This document shows positions 7,927 to 19,207 of a stretch of 64,000 bases of DNA, piece by piece. A program made the translations under genes and the position numbers. Each line of letters opens with the position of its first letter. Position 1 is the stretch's first letter. Source of the stretch: Micromonospora pattaloongensis (GTDB lineage: Bacteria; Actinomycetota; Actinomycetes; Mycobacteriales; Micromonosporaceae); NCBI RefSeq assembly GCF_900107255.1, contig NZ_FNPH01000001.1, forward strand, positions 682,001 to 746,000, given 5' to 3'. Below the pieces are notes generated by a model. It worked only from the letters and a program-made list of their open reading frames with translations. It was not told the origin of the DNA and ran no database searches.

Positions 7927-8419
7927 TGCGTGCCTCCGTGGTAGGTGCCCGGCCAGAGAGAGCGGCGCGCAGCCGGCCGAGCGCCCGGAAGGCGTACACG
8001 CGGACCGTCGGCACCGCATATCCCAGCAGCTCGGCGATCTCCGAGTCCGAAAGGTCGAGGTAGTACCGCAGCACCAGCACCGCACGCTGCGGCCGCGGCA
8101 GGGTGGCGAGCAGCGTCCAGATCTCGTCCCGCGCGGCCAGCTCGTCCGCCGTCCGGTACGCCTGGACGCGGTCCGGAACGGTGGCGACCAGCGCTTCGCT
8201 GCTGGATTTCCGCCGCCACCACGACAGGTACTGGTTCAGGACCGCCTTGCGCAGATACGGCTCCGGCGCCCCACCGATCCGCGACCACCGGCGGTACGCC
8301 CGGGCGAGCACCTCCTGCAGCACATCCTCCGCGAGGTAGCGGTCGCCGCAGAGGAGATAGGCGAAGCGCAGCAGCGCCGGCCCTCGTGCGGTGACGAACT
8401 CCTCAAAGGAGATCTGCAC
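7919..8419 (-). CDS. RNA polymerase sigma factor, SigE family (ECF, sigma-70)
   Basis: A 166-residue ECF sigma factor. Region 2 spans about residues 5-70 (FEEFVTARGPALLRFAYLLCGDRYLAEDVLQEVL) with the DNA-melting region at RAYRRWSRI. Region 4 covers about 105-155 (LPRPQRAVLVLRYYLDLSDSEIAELLGYAVPTVRVYAFRALGRLR), a clear helix-turn-helix for -35 recognition. The length and FVTARGPALLRFAYLLCGD opening are typical of the SigE-type sigma factors that are numerous in Streptomyces and Micromonosporaceae. It directs transcription of a stress or envelope regulon of unknown extent. It is the first gene of a two-gene unit with the overlapping membrane protein. Confidence 0.93.
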   Translation of the reverse strand: MQISFEEFVTARGPALLRFAYLLCGDRYLAEDVLQEVLARAYRRWSRIGGAPEPYLRKAVLNQYLSWWRRKSSSEALVATVPDRVQAYRTADELAARDEIWTLLATLPRPQRAVLVLRYYLDLSDSEIAELLGYAVPTVRVYAFRALGRLRAALSGRAPTTEARSG

Positions 8420-8480
8420 AGTCGGTCCTCCCGTCGCGGCGGCTGCTGCTTGTTACACGCGACGGGAGGTGCGCTGCGTT

Positions 8481-9344
8481 TCAGGCCCGCGGCACCGGGT
8501 CGTTGTAGACGCCGGGAGGCCCGGAGTACGCCCGACCGCCGACGATGCGCCACGGGTTGGCACGGCAGCCGTGCAGGCCGAGGGTCTGCTGCTGCATCAG
8601 CGGCGCCGGTCGCCCGCGCGCCGGGCAGGTCTCGTGCCCGTGGCCCAGCCGGTGCCCGACCTCGTGGTTCACCACGTACTGCCGGTAGACCTCCAGCGGG
8701 GCGCCGTACTTCGGCACGCCGTGCGCCCAGCGCGCCACGTTGATCACGACGCGGTCGCCGTTGCGGCAGGACGTGTAGCGGTCACGCCCGCCGCCGCACA
8801 GCTGGTCGCGGGTCACGGGAGTGGCCAGGTAGAGCGTGAAGTCGTACGGGTCGCCCGGCCCGACGCGCTGGAACCGCCAGCTCCGGCCGCCGGTCCAGCC
8901 CCGCGGGTCGGCGAGGATCGAGTACGTCGCGTCGGCGAACTGCGCGACGTTCACGTTGTTGATGCCCCGTTCCACCGCGACGCGGTAGCGCAGCAACTGC
9001 CCGGCCTTGCCGGCGATCCGGCTCCGGCCCGCGGCGATCGACCAGGTGCCCTTGCCGGCCTGCGGATAGCTGATCACCGGCGGGCGGGTCGGGGGCTTCG
9101 GTGGCGGGTCCACGATGACGGGGCCGGGCCTGATCTCGCCCGGCGTCGTCCGGTCCGGCCCCGACCTGATCTCGCCCGGCGTCGCCCGGTCCGGCCCCGG
9201 CGTGGTCGACGGGGCGGCCGTCACCGTGCTGGTCCGGCCGCTCGGGGCGCCGGCCGCGGATTGGCCCGCACACCCCGCGTTCGCGGCCAGCGCGACCGCC
9301 AGCGCCAACCCGGTCGCCGCCATCCGCCGTGACCTGCCACCCAC
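8481..9344 (-). CDS. Secreted DUF3152 protein with metzincin-type zinc motif
   Basis: A 287-residue exported protein. Residues 1-28 are a signal peptide; the ANAGC site is a poor lipobox, so secretion rather than lipidation is more likely. Residues 40-90 are a Pro/Thr-rich linker with a 12-residue tandem repeat (SGPDRTTPGEIR). The DUF3152 domain covers about 95-287. It contains H227-E-V-G-H231-R-L-G234-H-G-H237, which fits the HExxHxxGxxH metzincin zinc signature, followed by a Met (APLMQQQ) that could form the Met-turn. This suggests a zinc protease, though DUF3152 has no established activity known to me. Four cysteines (183, 193, 240 and one near the C-terminus) may form disulfides. Confidence 0.85.
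   Translation of the reverse strand: MGGRSRRMAATGLALAVALAANAGCAGQSAAGAPSGRTSTVTAAPSTTPGPDRATPGEIRSGPDRTTPGEIRPGPVIVDPPPKPPTRPPVISYPQAGKGTWSIAAGRSRIAGKAGQLLRYRVAVERGINNVNVAQFADATYSILADPRGWTGGRSWRFQRVGPGDPYDFTLYLATPVTRDQLCGGGRDRYTSCRNGDRVVINVARWAHGVPKYGAPLEVYRQYVVNHEVGHRLGHGHETCPARGRPAPLMQQQTLGLHGCRANPWRIVGGRAYSGPPGVYNDPVPRA
9129..9200 (-). repeat. 36-bp tandem repeat in the DUF3152 linker
   Basis: Two adjacent 36-bp copies (9129-9164, 9165-9200) differ at two positions and encode a 12-residue Pro-rich unit twice in frame. Confidence 0.85.
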
Positions 9345-9584
9345 GCCGGCACTCCTTCGGCTTCGTGGGACCGCCGCTCGATCCCCTCGCCATTGATCAC
9401 GCGGTGAGCGCCGGCCGGCGTTTCAGCTCCGCCAGCAGGGCCTCACCGCTCGGACCCATCGGCGGGGGCGACCGGAAGCTTCGGCAGATCGACCGATTCC
9501 CATCGCAGGTTCACTCGGCCGAGGGGAGCGGGCCACGGAGGGGCCGGCCTCGTGCCCCAGCCTCGGGGATCAGCCGCGGGGTCA
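9345..9584. other. Intergenic stretch between the DUF3152 gene and the interrupted DUF397 gene
   Basis: I see no convincing gene. The left part is the upstream region of the DUF3152 gene. The right end (9561-9584) is the original 3' flank of DUF397 gene A: the TGA at 9582-9584 on the minus strand is the stop codon that gene lost through the insertion. The CTCGGGGATCAG motif at 9562-9573 also follows DUF397 gene B. Confidence 0.6.
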
Positions 9585-10357
9585 GTAACGGGTGAGTTCG
9601 GCAGCAAGATGAGGTGGGTGGGTACAAATCCGCCTACCGATGAGACCGTCAGCTGTGGATGCGTTCCGCTGCCACGCTCCCAGTCCTCGGCGCGCGACTC
9701 GTCACCTAGCGACCGTCCGTCCGGCGTCGTGTCCTCGCCTCGATCGCTGTACGCACACCCACTGCGGTGGCCGCGGTCAAGCTGATACCGGCCGCCAACC
9801 CGAAGGCGAGCAGCACGGCTCCGACGGCGAAGAGTCCGGTGTCGTCATGGGAGGCAGCGTCCACCGTCCAGACCACCCAGAAGCCGACCGCCACACCCCC
9901 GGGCCCGGCCACAGGATGAGCGCGCACCGCGAGCACCACGGTCGCCACCGCGACGGTCAGCGCGCACCCCAACACCTGCAGGGTCACGTACGGGGTCTGG
10001 ACGCTGTCGGTGATCACGTCATAGGACGGCGACCGGTCCCAGCCCAGCCAGGCGGCCCAGGTGAGCGCACCCAGAACCACGCCGAGGGACAGAGAGCGGC
10101 CGACCCGGTGGGGTGAGATCGGGGTCATGGGCCGATCGTGACTGCGCGACAGTCGTGGCACCACGCGATGGCGTCACCTTCACCTGATGGCACTACCGCA
10201 GACGTGTCGGCGTGACCCAATGGCGTCGAAGCAATCGGCAGGCCGCTGGACTGAACGTGTCTCTCGGTGGGCACGCTACGAGCGAGACTCGGGTCACGCA
10301 TCGCCCGTCGATTTGTACCCACCAACTCATCCTGCTGCCGAAGTCTGTAACGGGTGA
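9585..10357. mobile_element. Non-autonomous insertion element with ~34-bp TIRs and 11-bp target-site duplication
   Basis: The element proper is 9596-10346 (751 bp). Its ends are inverted repeats: 9597-9630 matches the reverse complement of 10310-10342 with two substitutions and one indel (outer end TTCGGCAGCA, inner end GTACAAATC). It is flanked by direct copies of GTAACGGGTGA at 9585-9595 and 10347-10357. Removing the element and one copy restores a DUF397 gene ending in GVTRY-stop, exactly like the intact paralogue next door (GVSRY-stop). There is no transposase; the cargo is a small open frame and a four-helix membrane protein. It would need a transposase in trans. The family is not recognised; an 11-bp duplication is long but known for some IS4-type elements. 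Confidence 0.8.
9706..10128 (-). CDS. Four-helix membrane protein carried by the insertion element
   Basis: A 140-residue hypothetical protein with four predicted membrane helices (for example GVVLGALTWAAWLGW, VTLQVLGCALTVAVATVVLAV, GGVAVGFWVVWTV and GAVLLAFGLAAGISLTAA) and a basic C-terminal tail (RTRRRTDGR). The start is the ATG at 10128, overlapping the preceding stop as ATGA. It lies wholly between the terminal inverted repeats, so it is cargo of the element. No transposase or toxin signature is seen. Its third-position GC is lower than that of neighbouring core genes, consistent with a different origin. It could be a passenger gene or an immunity or regulatory protein; nothing in the sequence decides. 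Confidence 0.6.
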   Translation of the reverse strand: MTPISPHRVGRSLSLGVVLGALTWAAWLGWDRSPSYDVITDSVQTPYVTLQVLGCALTVAVATVVLAVRAHPVAGPGGVAVGFWVVWTVDAASHDDTGLFAVGAVLLAFGLAAGISLTAATAVGVRTAIEARTRRRTDGR

Positions 10358-10529
10358 CGCCGGCGAGGAAGGCGCGCCAGGCGGCCGGCGTGAACGCGAG
10401 GACCGGGCCAACGCGGTCCTTGCTGTCCCGCACCGCCACGGCCCCGCGCAGATTCGTCGCCACCTCGACGCAGTTACCGTCCTGAGCGCTGCGACGGCTC
10501 TTGCGCCAACGGGCGCCGGTCAGCTCCAT
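10125..10529 (-). pseudogene. DUF397 gene A, 3' end disrupted by the insertion element (now fused to element sequence)
   Basis: Residues 1-61 from the ATG at 10529 form a complete DUF397 protein (opening MELTGARWRKS, then NCVEVATNL, VAVRDSKD and AWRAFLAGVTRY). The stop that should follow has been displaced by the insertion, so translation continues 73 residues into the element and stops at 10125. The tail has no similarity to DUF397 and uses low-GC third positions. Its last 58 codons could also be read as a separate small protein from the ATG at 10301, ending in WCHDCRAVTIGP and overlapping the membrane protein start. DUF397 proteins accompany XRE/DUF5753 regulators in Actinobacteria. Whether the 134-residue fusion still works is unknown. 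Confidence 0.75.
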
Positions 10530-10616
10530 GTCCCCGCCACTTCCCTCATCAGCTCTATCGACTGGCGCGGCGTCAGCGTCTCGCCGAGCGTCGCCTCCCA
10601 TACCCGTCGCACCCAA
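10530..10616 (-). pseudogene. Duplicated 3' fragment of the XRE regulator gene
   Basis: The minus strand encodes about 27 residues (WVRRVWEATLGETLTPRQ and following) nearly identical to the C-terminus of the intact XRE protein. It sits just upstream of DUF397 A exactly as the full XRE gene sits upstream of DUF397 B. This marks a tandem duplication of about 0.3 kb covering the XRE 3' end plus the DUF397 gene. Confidence 0.85.
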
Positions 10617-10632
10617 ACCCCGGCCTCGGGGA

Positions 10633-10818
10633 TCAGTAACGGCTGACGCCGGTGAGAAAGGCCCTCCAGGCGGCCGGCGTGAACGCAAGGACCGGACCAA
10701 CGCGGTCCTTGCTGTCCCGCACGGCGACGACCCCGCGCAGGTTCGTGGCCACCTCGACACAGTTGTTCTGCTGGTTGCTGCGGCTGCTCTTGTGCCAGAC
10801 GGCGCCGGTCAACTCCAT
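10633..10818 (-). CDS. DUF397 protein B (intact partner of the XRE regulator)
   Basis: A 61-residue DUF397 protein (MELTGAVWHKSSRS, NCVEVATNL, VAVRDSKD, AWRAFLTGVSRY). The ATG overlaps the XRE stop by ten bases, so the pair is co-translated. XRE/DUF5753 regulators with a small DUF397 partner are very abundant in Streptomyces and related genera; some influence development and antibiotic production, and toxin-antitoxin-like behaviour has been proposed for some. The gene is a near duplicate of DUF397 A and is now the only intact copy. Confidence 0.9.
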   Translation of the reverse strand: MELTGAVWHKSSRSNQQNNCVEVATNLRGVVAVRDSKDRVGPVLAFTPAAWRAFLTGVSRY

Positions 10819-11618
10819 GTCTCCGCCACTTCCCTGAACAACTCGATCGACTGGCGTGGAGTTAACGTCTCACCGAGTGTGGCCTCCCAGACCCGCCGTA
10901 CCCACGCCAGGTCCGCCGCGCGCTCGCTTACCTCACCTGGGACCTGGCCGTCGAGATACATGACTTCGTTACCGTCAGGCAGCATGGCGAGGACGAACGG
11001 ACCGTTCAGGCCAGGGTACTCACCGGCGGACGGCGGCACGACGTGCAGCCGCACCCGAGGGTATTCGCTCCCCACGCGGGCCAGGTGGAGCAGTTGCTCC
11101 CGCATGACCGCTGGCGCACCGACCACTCGTCGAAGCACTCCCTCGTCCACAACAGCCACGAGGCGCGGCGGATTCTTGCGCGCAAAAATGGCCTGTCGCT
11201 CCATCCGGGCCGCCACCCGCCGCTCGACCTCCTGCGCTTCGAGCAGCTCACCGCTGGCGAACACCGCTCGGGCGTAAGCCTCGGTCTGGAACAGGCCCGG
11301 TACGTGTAGCGGCTCGTACTGCCGCAATGCGGTCGCCTCACGCTCGACCGCCAGCCAAGGGCGCAGCCACGGCTGAGTCGGATCGTGGCTAACCAGGTCC
11401 TCCAGCATCCGGCCGAAGAGGCCGCCAGTTTCTAGCGCTTTGTCCACGCGACTCAGGAAGTCGGCGCTTGGCCGCTGCTGGCCCAGCTCGACGGCGCTCA
11501 CCAGCGACCCCGAGTAGTTGATCGCCCTGCCCAGGTCCTCCTGGCTCATCCCCCGGCCGGTGCGCGCCCGGCGCAGCTCGCCGATCAGGAACGTCGCCGC
11601 GGTCTTCTGCTCAGTCAT
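10809..11618 (-). CDS. XRE-family helix-turn-helix regulator with DUF5753 domain
   Basis: A 269-residue regulator. The N-terminal HTH covers about residues 9-65 (LIGELRRARTGRGMSQEDLGRAINYSGSLVSAVE). The rest matches the DUF5753 pattern of actinobacterial XRE proteins: WLAVEREATALRQYEPLHVPGLFQTEAYARAV, then ERRVAARMERQAI, VVDEGVLRRVVG and MYLDGQVPGEV. Such proteins bind DNA near their own gene and pair with DUF397 proteins. The ATG start is preceded by GGAGG. It forms a unit with DUF397 B (ten-base overlap) and is divergent from the two small genes at 11930-12450. Confidence 0.92.
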   Translation of the reverse strand: MTEQKTAATFLIGELRRARTGRGMSQEDLGRAINYSGSLVSAVELGQQRPSADFLSRVDKALETGGLFGRMLEDLVSHDPTQPWLRPWLAVEREATALRQYEPLHVPGLFQTEAYARAVFASGELLEAQEVERRVAARMERQAIFARKNPPRLVAVVDEGVLRRVVGAPAVMREQLLHLARVGSEYPRVRLHVVPPSAGEYPGLNGPFVLAMLPDGNEVMYLDGQVPGEVSERAADLAWVRRVWEATLGETLTPRQSIELFREVAETWS

Positions 11619-11929
11619 ATCCAGGATGCCTCCACCGCCGAAGCCCTCGATTCCACCCGCTGTCCACCTGCGGAAACGCCGCTTCCAACGCGACTGCCGG
11701 GACGGCCGCGGACCCTTCCGACCGTAGTGCCGTCCTCACCAGACTGTGAAGGCCGGAACCGCTCGGATCCATAGCAGACAGACGAGGACGGGCGGAACCG
11801 CCGGGACCGCGCCGACTCCCCCGGCGCGGTCCCGATCCAGCCCGCGCCAGCGCGACGAGGGTGCGAGCACCAACGCGCCCCAGACGCGGGCGCGAGCACC
11901 GACGCCAGCAGCTCGACAGGAGGTCGTAC
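11619..11929. other. Divergent intergenic region between the XRE regulator and small genes
   Basis: The 311-bp gap must carry promoters for both sides. The left end holds the XRE ribosome-binding site and the right end the AGGAGG of the next gene. The open frames crossing it are GC-driven and show no conserved features. A self-regulatory XRE operator would be expected here, but I cannot point to a clear palindrome. Confidence 0.5.
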
Positions 11930-12199
11930 ATGCGATGGCTGAATCGTGGGCCGCAACCGATCCCACTCGCGCCGCGGCACCGCCGCGTCTGGCGCGGGCT
12001 GCGACCGCGCTGCTCCTGCGGTCAGCGCTGGAGGTCGTGCCCGGACCGCCACGCCACCGTGCCCGTTGTGGCGGCGCCCGACCCGCGCCGCCGCAACCGC
12101 CCCGCGTGGGCGGACGCGACCGTGGCGAACCCGCAGGTCGGACGGGCCGGCCGGCTGACGCCCGCGCAGACCTGGCGGGCCAACGGCGGCCGCTGGTGA
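11930..12199 (+). CDS. Small hypothetical protein (arginine-rich, CxC motif)
   Basis: An 89-residue protein of unknown function that opens MRWLNRGPQPIPL. It contains CSCGQRWRSCPD, which could bind a metal, and ends in AQTWRANGGRW. The start is well supported by a perfect AGGAGG at 11918-11923, six bases before the ATG. Its stop overlaps the start of the next gene (GTGA), so the two are a coupled pair. The longer frame starting at 11861 and the frame at 11746 ignore this ribosome-binding site. The position beside an XRE/DUF397 pair may be meaningful, but no function is proposed. Confidence 0.65.
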   Translation: MRWLNRGPQPIPLAPRHRRVWRGLRPRCSCGQRWRSCPDRHATVPVVAAPDPRRRNRPAWADATVANPQVGRAGRLTPAQTWRANGGRW

Positions 12200-12450
12200 G
12201 CCACACCCCGCACACGCCGCTGCGCCCGATCTGGCTCTGCCGTGCCTGCGCCGCGCCGTGGCCGTGCGGGTCCGCCCGGCTCGCGCTCACCGCCGAGTAC
12301 GCCGACGATCCGGTCGGGCTCTGCGTCTACCTCTGCGCCACGCTCCACGAGGCGGTCGCCGACCTGTACCGGCTCAACCCCGACGACGGCCCCGACCCGC
12401 GCGCGGTCTTCGAACGGTTTCTCGGCTGGGTGCCGCGCCGACCGACGTGA
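12196..12450 (+). CDS. Small hypothetical protein coupled to the preceding gene
   Basis: An 84-residue protein of unknown function starting at GTG 12196, overlapping the previous stop by four bases. It has cysteines in WLCRACAAPWPCG, a possible zinc-binding pair, followed by an acidic helical C-terminal half (LCATLHEAVADLYRL, FERFLGWVPR). Its stop TGA directly abuts the fumC stop on the other strand, leaving no intergenic base between the convergent genes. Confidence 0.65.
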   Translation: MSHTPHTPLRPIWLCRACAAPWPCGSARLALTAEYADDPVGLCVYLCATLHEAVADLYRLNPDDGPDPRAVFERFLGWVPRRPT

Positions 12451-13878
12451 TCACTCGGTGCCGGCGGGCGGCTCCGGCGCGGGACGCGTCATCCGGAGCA
12501 CGTCGAGCGCCTCGTCGAGCTGCTGCTCGGTGAGGCGCCCGGCCTCGACGTGGCCGCGCTCGATCACCACCGACCGGATGCTCTTCCCCTCGGCCAGCGC
12601 CTGCTTCGCGATCGAGGCGACCTCGTCGTACCCGAGGAAGCGGTTGAGCGGGGTCGCGATCGACGGGGAGCCCTCGGCGTACTCCCGGCACATGTCTTCG
12701 TCCGCGACCAGGCCGACCACGCAGCGGTCGGCGAGCAACCGGCTGACGGCGGCCAGCAACCGGATCGATTCGAGCAGGTTGCGGCCCATCACCGGGAGCA
12801 TCACGTTGAGCTCGAAGTCGCCCTGCGAGCCGGCGAACCCGACCGCCGCGTCGTTGCCGATCACCTGGGCGCAGACCTGGCGGACCGACTCGCAGACCAC
12901 CGGGTTCACCTTGCCGGGCATGATCGACGAACCGGGCTGCAGGTCGGGCAGGCGCAGCTCGCGCAGCCCGGCTCGCGGGCCCGAGCCCATCCACCGGATG
13001 TCGTTGGCGATCTTGTAGAGCCCCACCGCGATCGTGCGGAGCTGCCCGGACGCCTCGACGAGCGCGTCCCGCGCCCCCTGCGCCTCGAAGTGGTTGCGCG
13101 CCTCGGTCAGCGGCAGCCCGGTCATCTCGCGCAGCCGGCCGATGACGGCGGCGGCGAAGCCGGGCGGGGTGTTGATGCCGGTGCCGACCGCGGTGCCGCC
13201 GAGCGGCAGTTCCGCCAGCCGGGGCAGGGACGCCTCCAGGCGCTCGATGCCGTACCGGACCTGCGCGGCGTAGCCGGAGAACTCCTGGCCCAGCGTGACA
13301 GGGGTGGCATCCATCAGGTGCGTACGCCCCGACTTCACCACCGAGGCGAACTCCTCGGCCTTGGCGCTCAGCGCGCCGTCGAGGTGCCGCAGCGCCGGCA
13401 CCAGGTCGTGCAGCACGGCGTACGTGGCGGCGAGGTGGATCGACGAGGGAAAGACGTCGTTGCTGGACTGCGACGCGTTGACGTGGTCGTTCGGGTGCAC
13501 CGGCCGGCCCAGCACGCGGGCGGCAAGGGTGGCGATCACCTCGTTGGCGTTCATGTTGGACGACGTGCCCGAGCCGGTCTGGAAGACGTCGATCGGGAAA
13601 TGGTCGTCGTAGGTGCCGTCCGCGACGTGCGCCGCCGCCGTCGCGATCGCCTCCGCGACGGCGAGCGGGATGACCCCGAGCTCCGCGTTGACCTGGGCGG
13701 CCGCCCCCTTGATCTGGGCGAGCGCGCGGATGTGCGCCGGCTCCAGCCCGCGCCCCGAGACCGGGAAGTTCTGTACGGCGCGCTGGGTCTGCGCCCCCCA
13801 CAGCGCCTCGGCGGGCACCTCCACCTCGCCCATCGTGTCGCGTTCGATCCGGAACCCGGGCACCTCGTTCGTCGTCAC
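12451..13878 (-). CDS. fumC: Fumarate hydratase, class II
   Basis: A 475-residue class II fumarase converting fumarate to malate in the TCA cycle. The superfamily signature [11 protein letters not shown] is present, as are the active-site regions [23 protein letters not shown] and [12 protein letters not shown]. It needs no iron-sulfur cluster. The GTG at 13878 (VTTNEVPGF) was chosen because it gives the normal fumarase N-terminus ([14 protein letters not shown]). Read-through from further upstream would cross the intergenic inverted repeat. It lies downstream of the class I fumarase on the same strand, giving the organism both oxygen-stable and Fe-S types side by side. Confidence 0.95.
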   Translation of the reverse strand: MTTNEVPGFRIERDTMGEVEVPAEALWGAQTQRAVQNFPVSGRGLEPAHIRALAQIKGAAAQVNAELGVIPLAVAEAIATAAAHVADGTYDDHFPIDVFQTGSGTSSNMNANEVIATLAARVLGRPVHPNDHVNASQSSNDVFPSSIHLAATYAVLHDLVPALRHLDGALSAKAEEFASVVKSGRTHLMDATPVTLGQEFSGYAAQVRYGIERLEASLPRLAELPLGGTAVGTGINTPPGFAAAVIGRLREMTGLPLTEARNHFEAQGARDALVEASGQLRTIAVGLYKIANDIRWMGSGPRAGLRELRLPDLQPGSSIMPGKVNPVVCESVRQVCAQVIGNDAAVGFAGSQGDFELNVMLPVMGRNLLESIRLLAAVSRLLADRCVVGLVADEDMCREYAEGSPSIATPLNRFLGYDEVASIAKQALAEGKSIRSVVIERGHVEAGRLTEQQLDEALDVLRMTRPAPEPPAGTE

Positions 13879-13920
13879 ACGCCCATCCTGCCCGGAACCG
13901 GGCGCGGCTACGCCTGGCTT

Positions 13921-13989
13921 CCGTTGATCATGATGTTTACCGCGCCCGGGACGCGCGCGAACGGGCCGCAAACCTCATGATCAACGCGG
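13921..13989. repeat. Intergenic inverted repeat (family 2) between the two fumarase genes
   Basis: Arms 13921-13938 and 13970-13989 are reverse complements apart from one mismatch and a 2-nt gap; the core is GTTGATCATGA. It differs from the GATCTTGGACTT family. It lies just after the class I fumarase stop and before fumC, so it may attenuate or end the upstream transcript. Confidence 0.75.
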
Positions 13990-13997
13990 CGGAACCG

Positions 13998-15665
<1,668 letters not shown>

Positions 15666-15673
15666 GAGCGGCA

Positions 15674-15679
15674 AGCCTA
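15674..15679 (-). promoter_or_regulatory. -10 element of the class I fumarase gene
   Basis: TAGGCT on the minus strand ends eight bases before the ATG at 15665, implying a leaderless or near-leaderless transcript. Confidence 0.5.
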
Positions 15680-15750
15680 GGCCAGCCGGGGGCGGTTGGC
15701 GTAGCGGCGGGGCCGGTCGTGGGACGTACCACTGCACCGGCGTGTCGCGC

Positions 15751-15795
15751 GGCCAGCTCAGCCGCGCAGCGGCGTGCCCGGCCAGCTCAGCCGCG
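15751..15795. repeat. Short direct repeat upstream of the class I fumarase
   Basis: GGCCAGCTCAGCCGCG occurs at 15751-15766 and 15780-15795, 29 bp apart; the second copy includes the stop codon of the beta-propeller gene. Confidence 0.7.
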
Positions 15796-17268
15796 GCCCG
15801 GGACGGCGCTCGGGCAGCGTGGCTCCTTCGGGCCGCCGCACGGTCCCGGCTCCCCGTCGCCCGGCCCCGGCCCCGGAACGCCGTCACCGGGGTCCGGCAC
15901 CCCACCGCCGGGCGGCGGTCCGGTGCCGCCCGGACGCGGGCGACCGGGCGGCACGGCCACGGTGCCGAAGCGGACGTACCCGATCTCCCGACCCTCGCCG
16001 ATCACCATGCCGCCGGGCCCGAGGGCCAGCACCTTCGCCGACGAGTGCAGGTTGATCAGCTCCCGTCCGGTACGCGGATCCAGCGCGATGATCCGGTTGG
16101 CCTTGCGCTCGACGAGCACCGCGGCGTAGCGGGCGAGCCCGGCGGAGGTCTCCGGCTCCGCGGGACGCGTCCACCGTGGCCCCGGCACGCCCAGCTCGTA
16201 CCCCTTGATCGTCTTGTTGTCCGCCGAGCGCACCAGCGCCCGCCGGTCGTCGACCGCGAGCAGCGTCTCCCGCTCCGCGCCGGTCCAGAGCGTCCGCCCG
16301 TCGTACGCGTCGAGCACGACCTCCAGCCGCTCCGGCGTCACCCCCACGAGCACGTTGTCGGTGCCGGTCGGGTTGTCGCGGTGCGGGCAGCCGGCGCCGT
16401 TCGCGGTCCGCAGGTTGATCCCGACCCGGCGCCACACCCGCTGACCGTTCGCCGGGTCGTACGCCTCGACGGTGAAGTAGCAGGTGCCGTCGTCGCTGGT
16501 GGCAACGGTGTGCAGCACCCGCCCGCCGACCACGCTGATCCGCTCGTGCTGGCCGGGCTCGAGCTGCTGCACGAACCGCCCGAGCGCGGTGTCGAGCACG
16601 TGGACCCGGCCGTCCACCGGGAAACCCAGCATCGGCGGCATCGGCTCCGGCCCCCCGGCCTGGGTCGCCACCTGACGAGTGGTCAGCGGCCGGGTGCCGC
16701 GCAGCTCCGGGTTGTCGGCGAAGAGCACGAAGCCGATCCCGGGCACCGGCGCGGTCCAGAGCGGGGTGCTGCCGCGCGGCGCCCAGGCGGTCAGCAGGCA
16801 GTCCGTCGGGCCGGAACAGCGCACGTCGAGCAGCGCGTCCCGGTAGCTCCAGACGGCGACCGCCTGGCTGTCGCGGCGGCGCACCGCTCCGGTGGCCGGG
16901 TCCAGCACCTCGTACCCCTTGACGAGCAACTGCCCGATCGCGACCACCGCGCCGGGACCGTCGCCGGCGACCGCCGCCCAGTCGGCCTTGCGCCGCCAGA
17001 TCTGGACGCCGGAGGCGAGGCTGCGCGCCTCGACGGCGAGGCGCTCCTCCACCACGACGGCCGTGTCGGTGATCGTCACCGTCTTCGGGGTGCCACCGAT
17101 GCGCTGCTGCCAGGCGACGTCGGGCTCCGACATCGGCTGGGTCCGGCCGACCCAGCCCCACATGTCCGGGAAGGGGTTCCAGACGTTGGTGGCGACGAGC
17201 ACGATGAGGACCGTCGCCGCGAAGGCGACGTAACACTTCACGCACGGGCCGCCGGTCCCCTTCGGCAC
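15787..17268 (-). CDS. Membrane-anchored PQQ-like beta-propeller protein
   Basis: A 493-residue protein. One membrane helix lies at about residues 12-32 ([19 protein letters not shown]), leaving the bulk outside. The exterior consists of beta-propeller blades of the PQQ-binding-like type, seen as repeated W-and-Gly motifs ([38 protein letters not shown]). The C-terminal 70 residues are a Pro/Gly linker (about 410-493) and are probably disordered. There is no dehydrogenase catalytic region, so a structural or sensing role is more likely. A similar but shorter protein is encoded at 21624-22889. It stands alone and is convergent with nothing nearby. Confidence 0.75.
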   Translation of the reverse strand: MPKGTGGPCVKCYVAFAATVLIVLVATNVWNPFPDMWGWVGRTQPMSEPDVAWQQRIGGTPKTVTITDTAVVVEERLAVEARSLASGVQIWRRKADWAAVAGDGPGAVVAIGQLLVKGYEVLDPATGAVRRRDSQAVAVWSYRDALLDVRCSGPTDCLLTAWAPRGSTPLWTAPVPGIGFVLFADNPELRGTRPLTTRQVATQAGGPEPMPPMLGFPVDGRVHVLDTALGRFVQQLEPGQHERISVVGGRVLHTVATSDDGTCYFTVEAYDPANGQRVWRRVGINLRTANGAGCPHRDNPTGTDNVLVGVTPERLEVVLDAYDGRTLWTGAERETLLAVDDRRALVRSADNKTIKGYELGVPGPRWTRPAEPETSAGLARYAAVLVERKANRIIALDPRTGRELINLHSSAKVLALGPGGMVIGEGREIGYVRFGTVAVPPGRPRPGGTGPPPGGGVPDPGDGVPGPGPGDGEPGPCGGPKEPRCPSAVPGRG

Positions 17269-17310
17269 CCGGTCACGGTAGCGACGCCGGGACGGGGAAA
17301 TCGACCTTGC

Positions 17311-19197
<1,887 letters not shown>

Positions 19198-19207
19198 CAC
19201 TGTCCTG

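Noticed and set aside
9585-10357. Invertible DNA switch (inverted repeats around the membrane protein gene)
   Set aside because: The direct 11-bp copies and the restored DUF397 stop fit a transposition insertion better; no recombinase is nearby.
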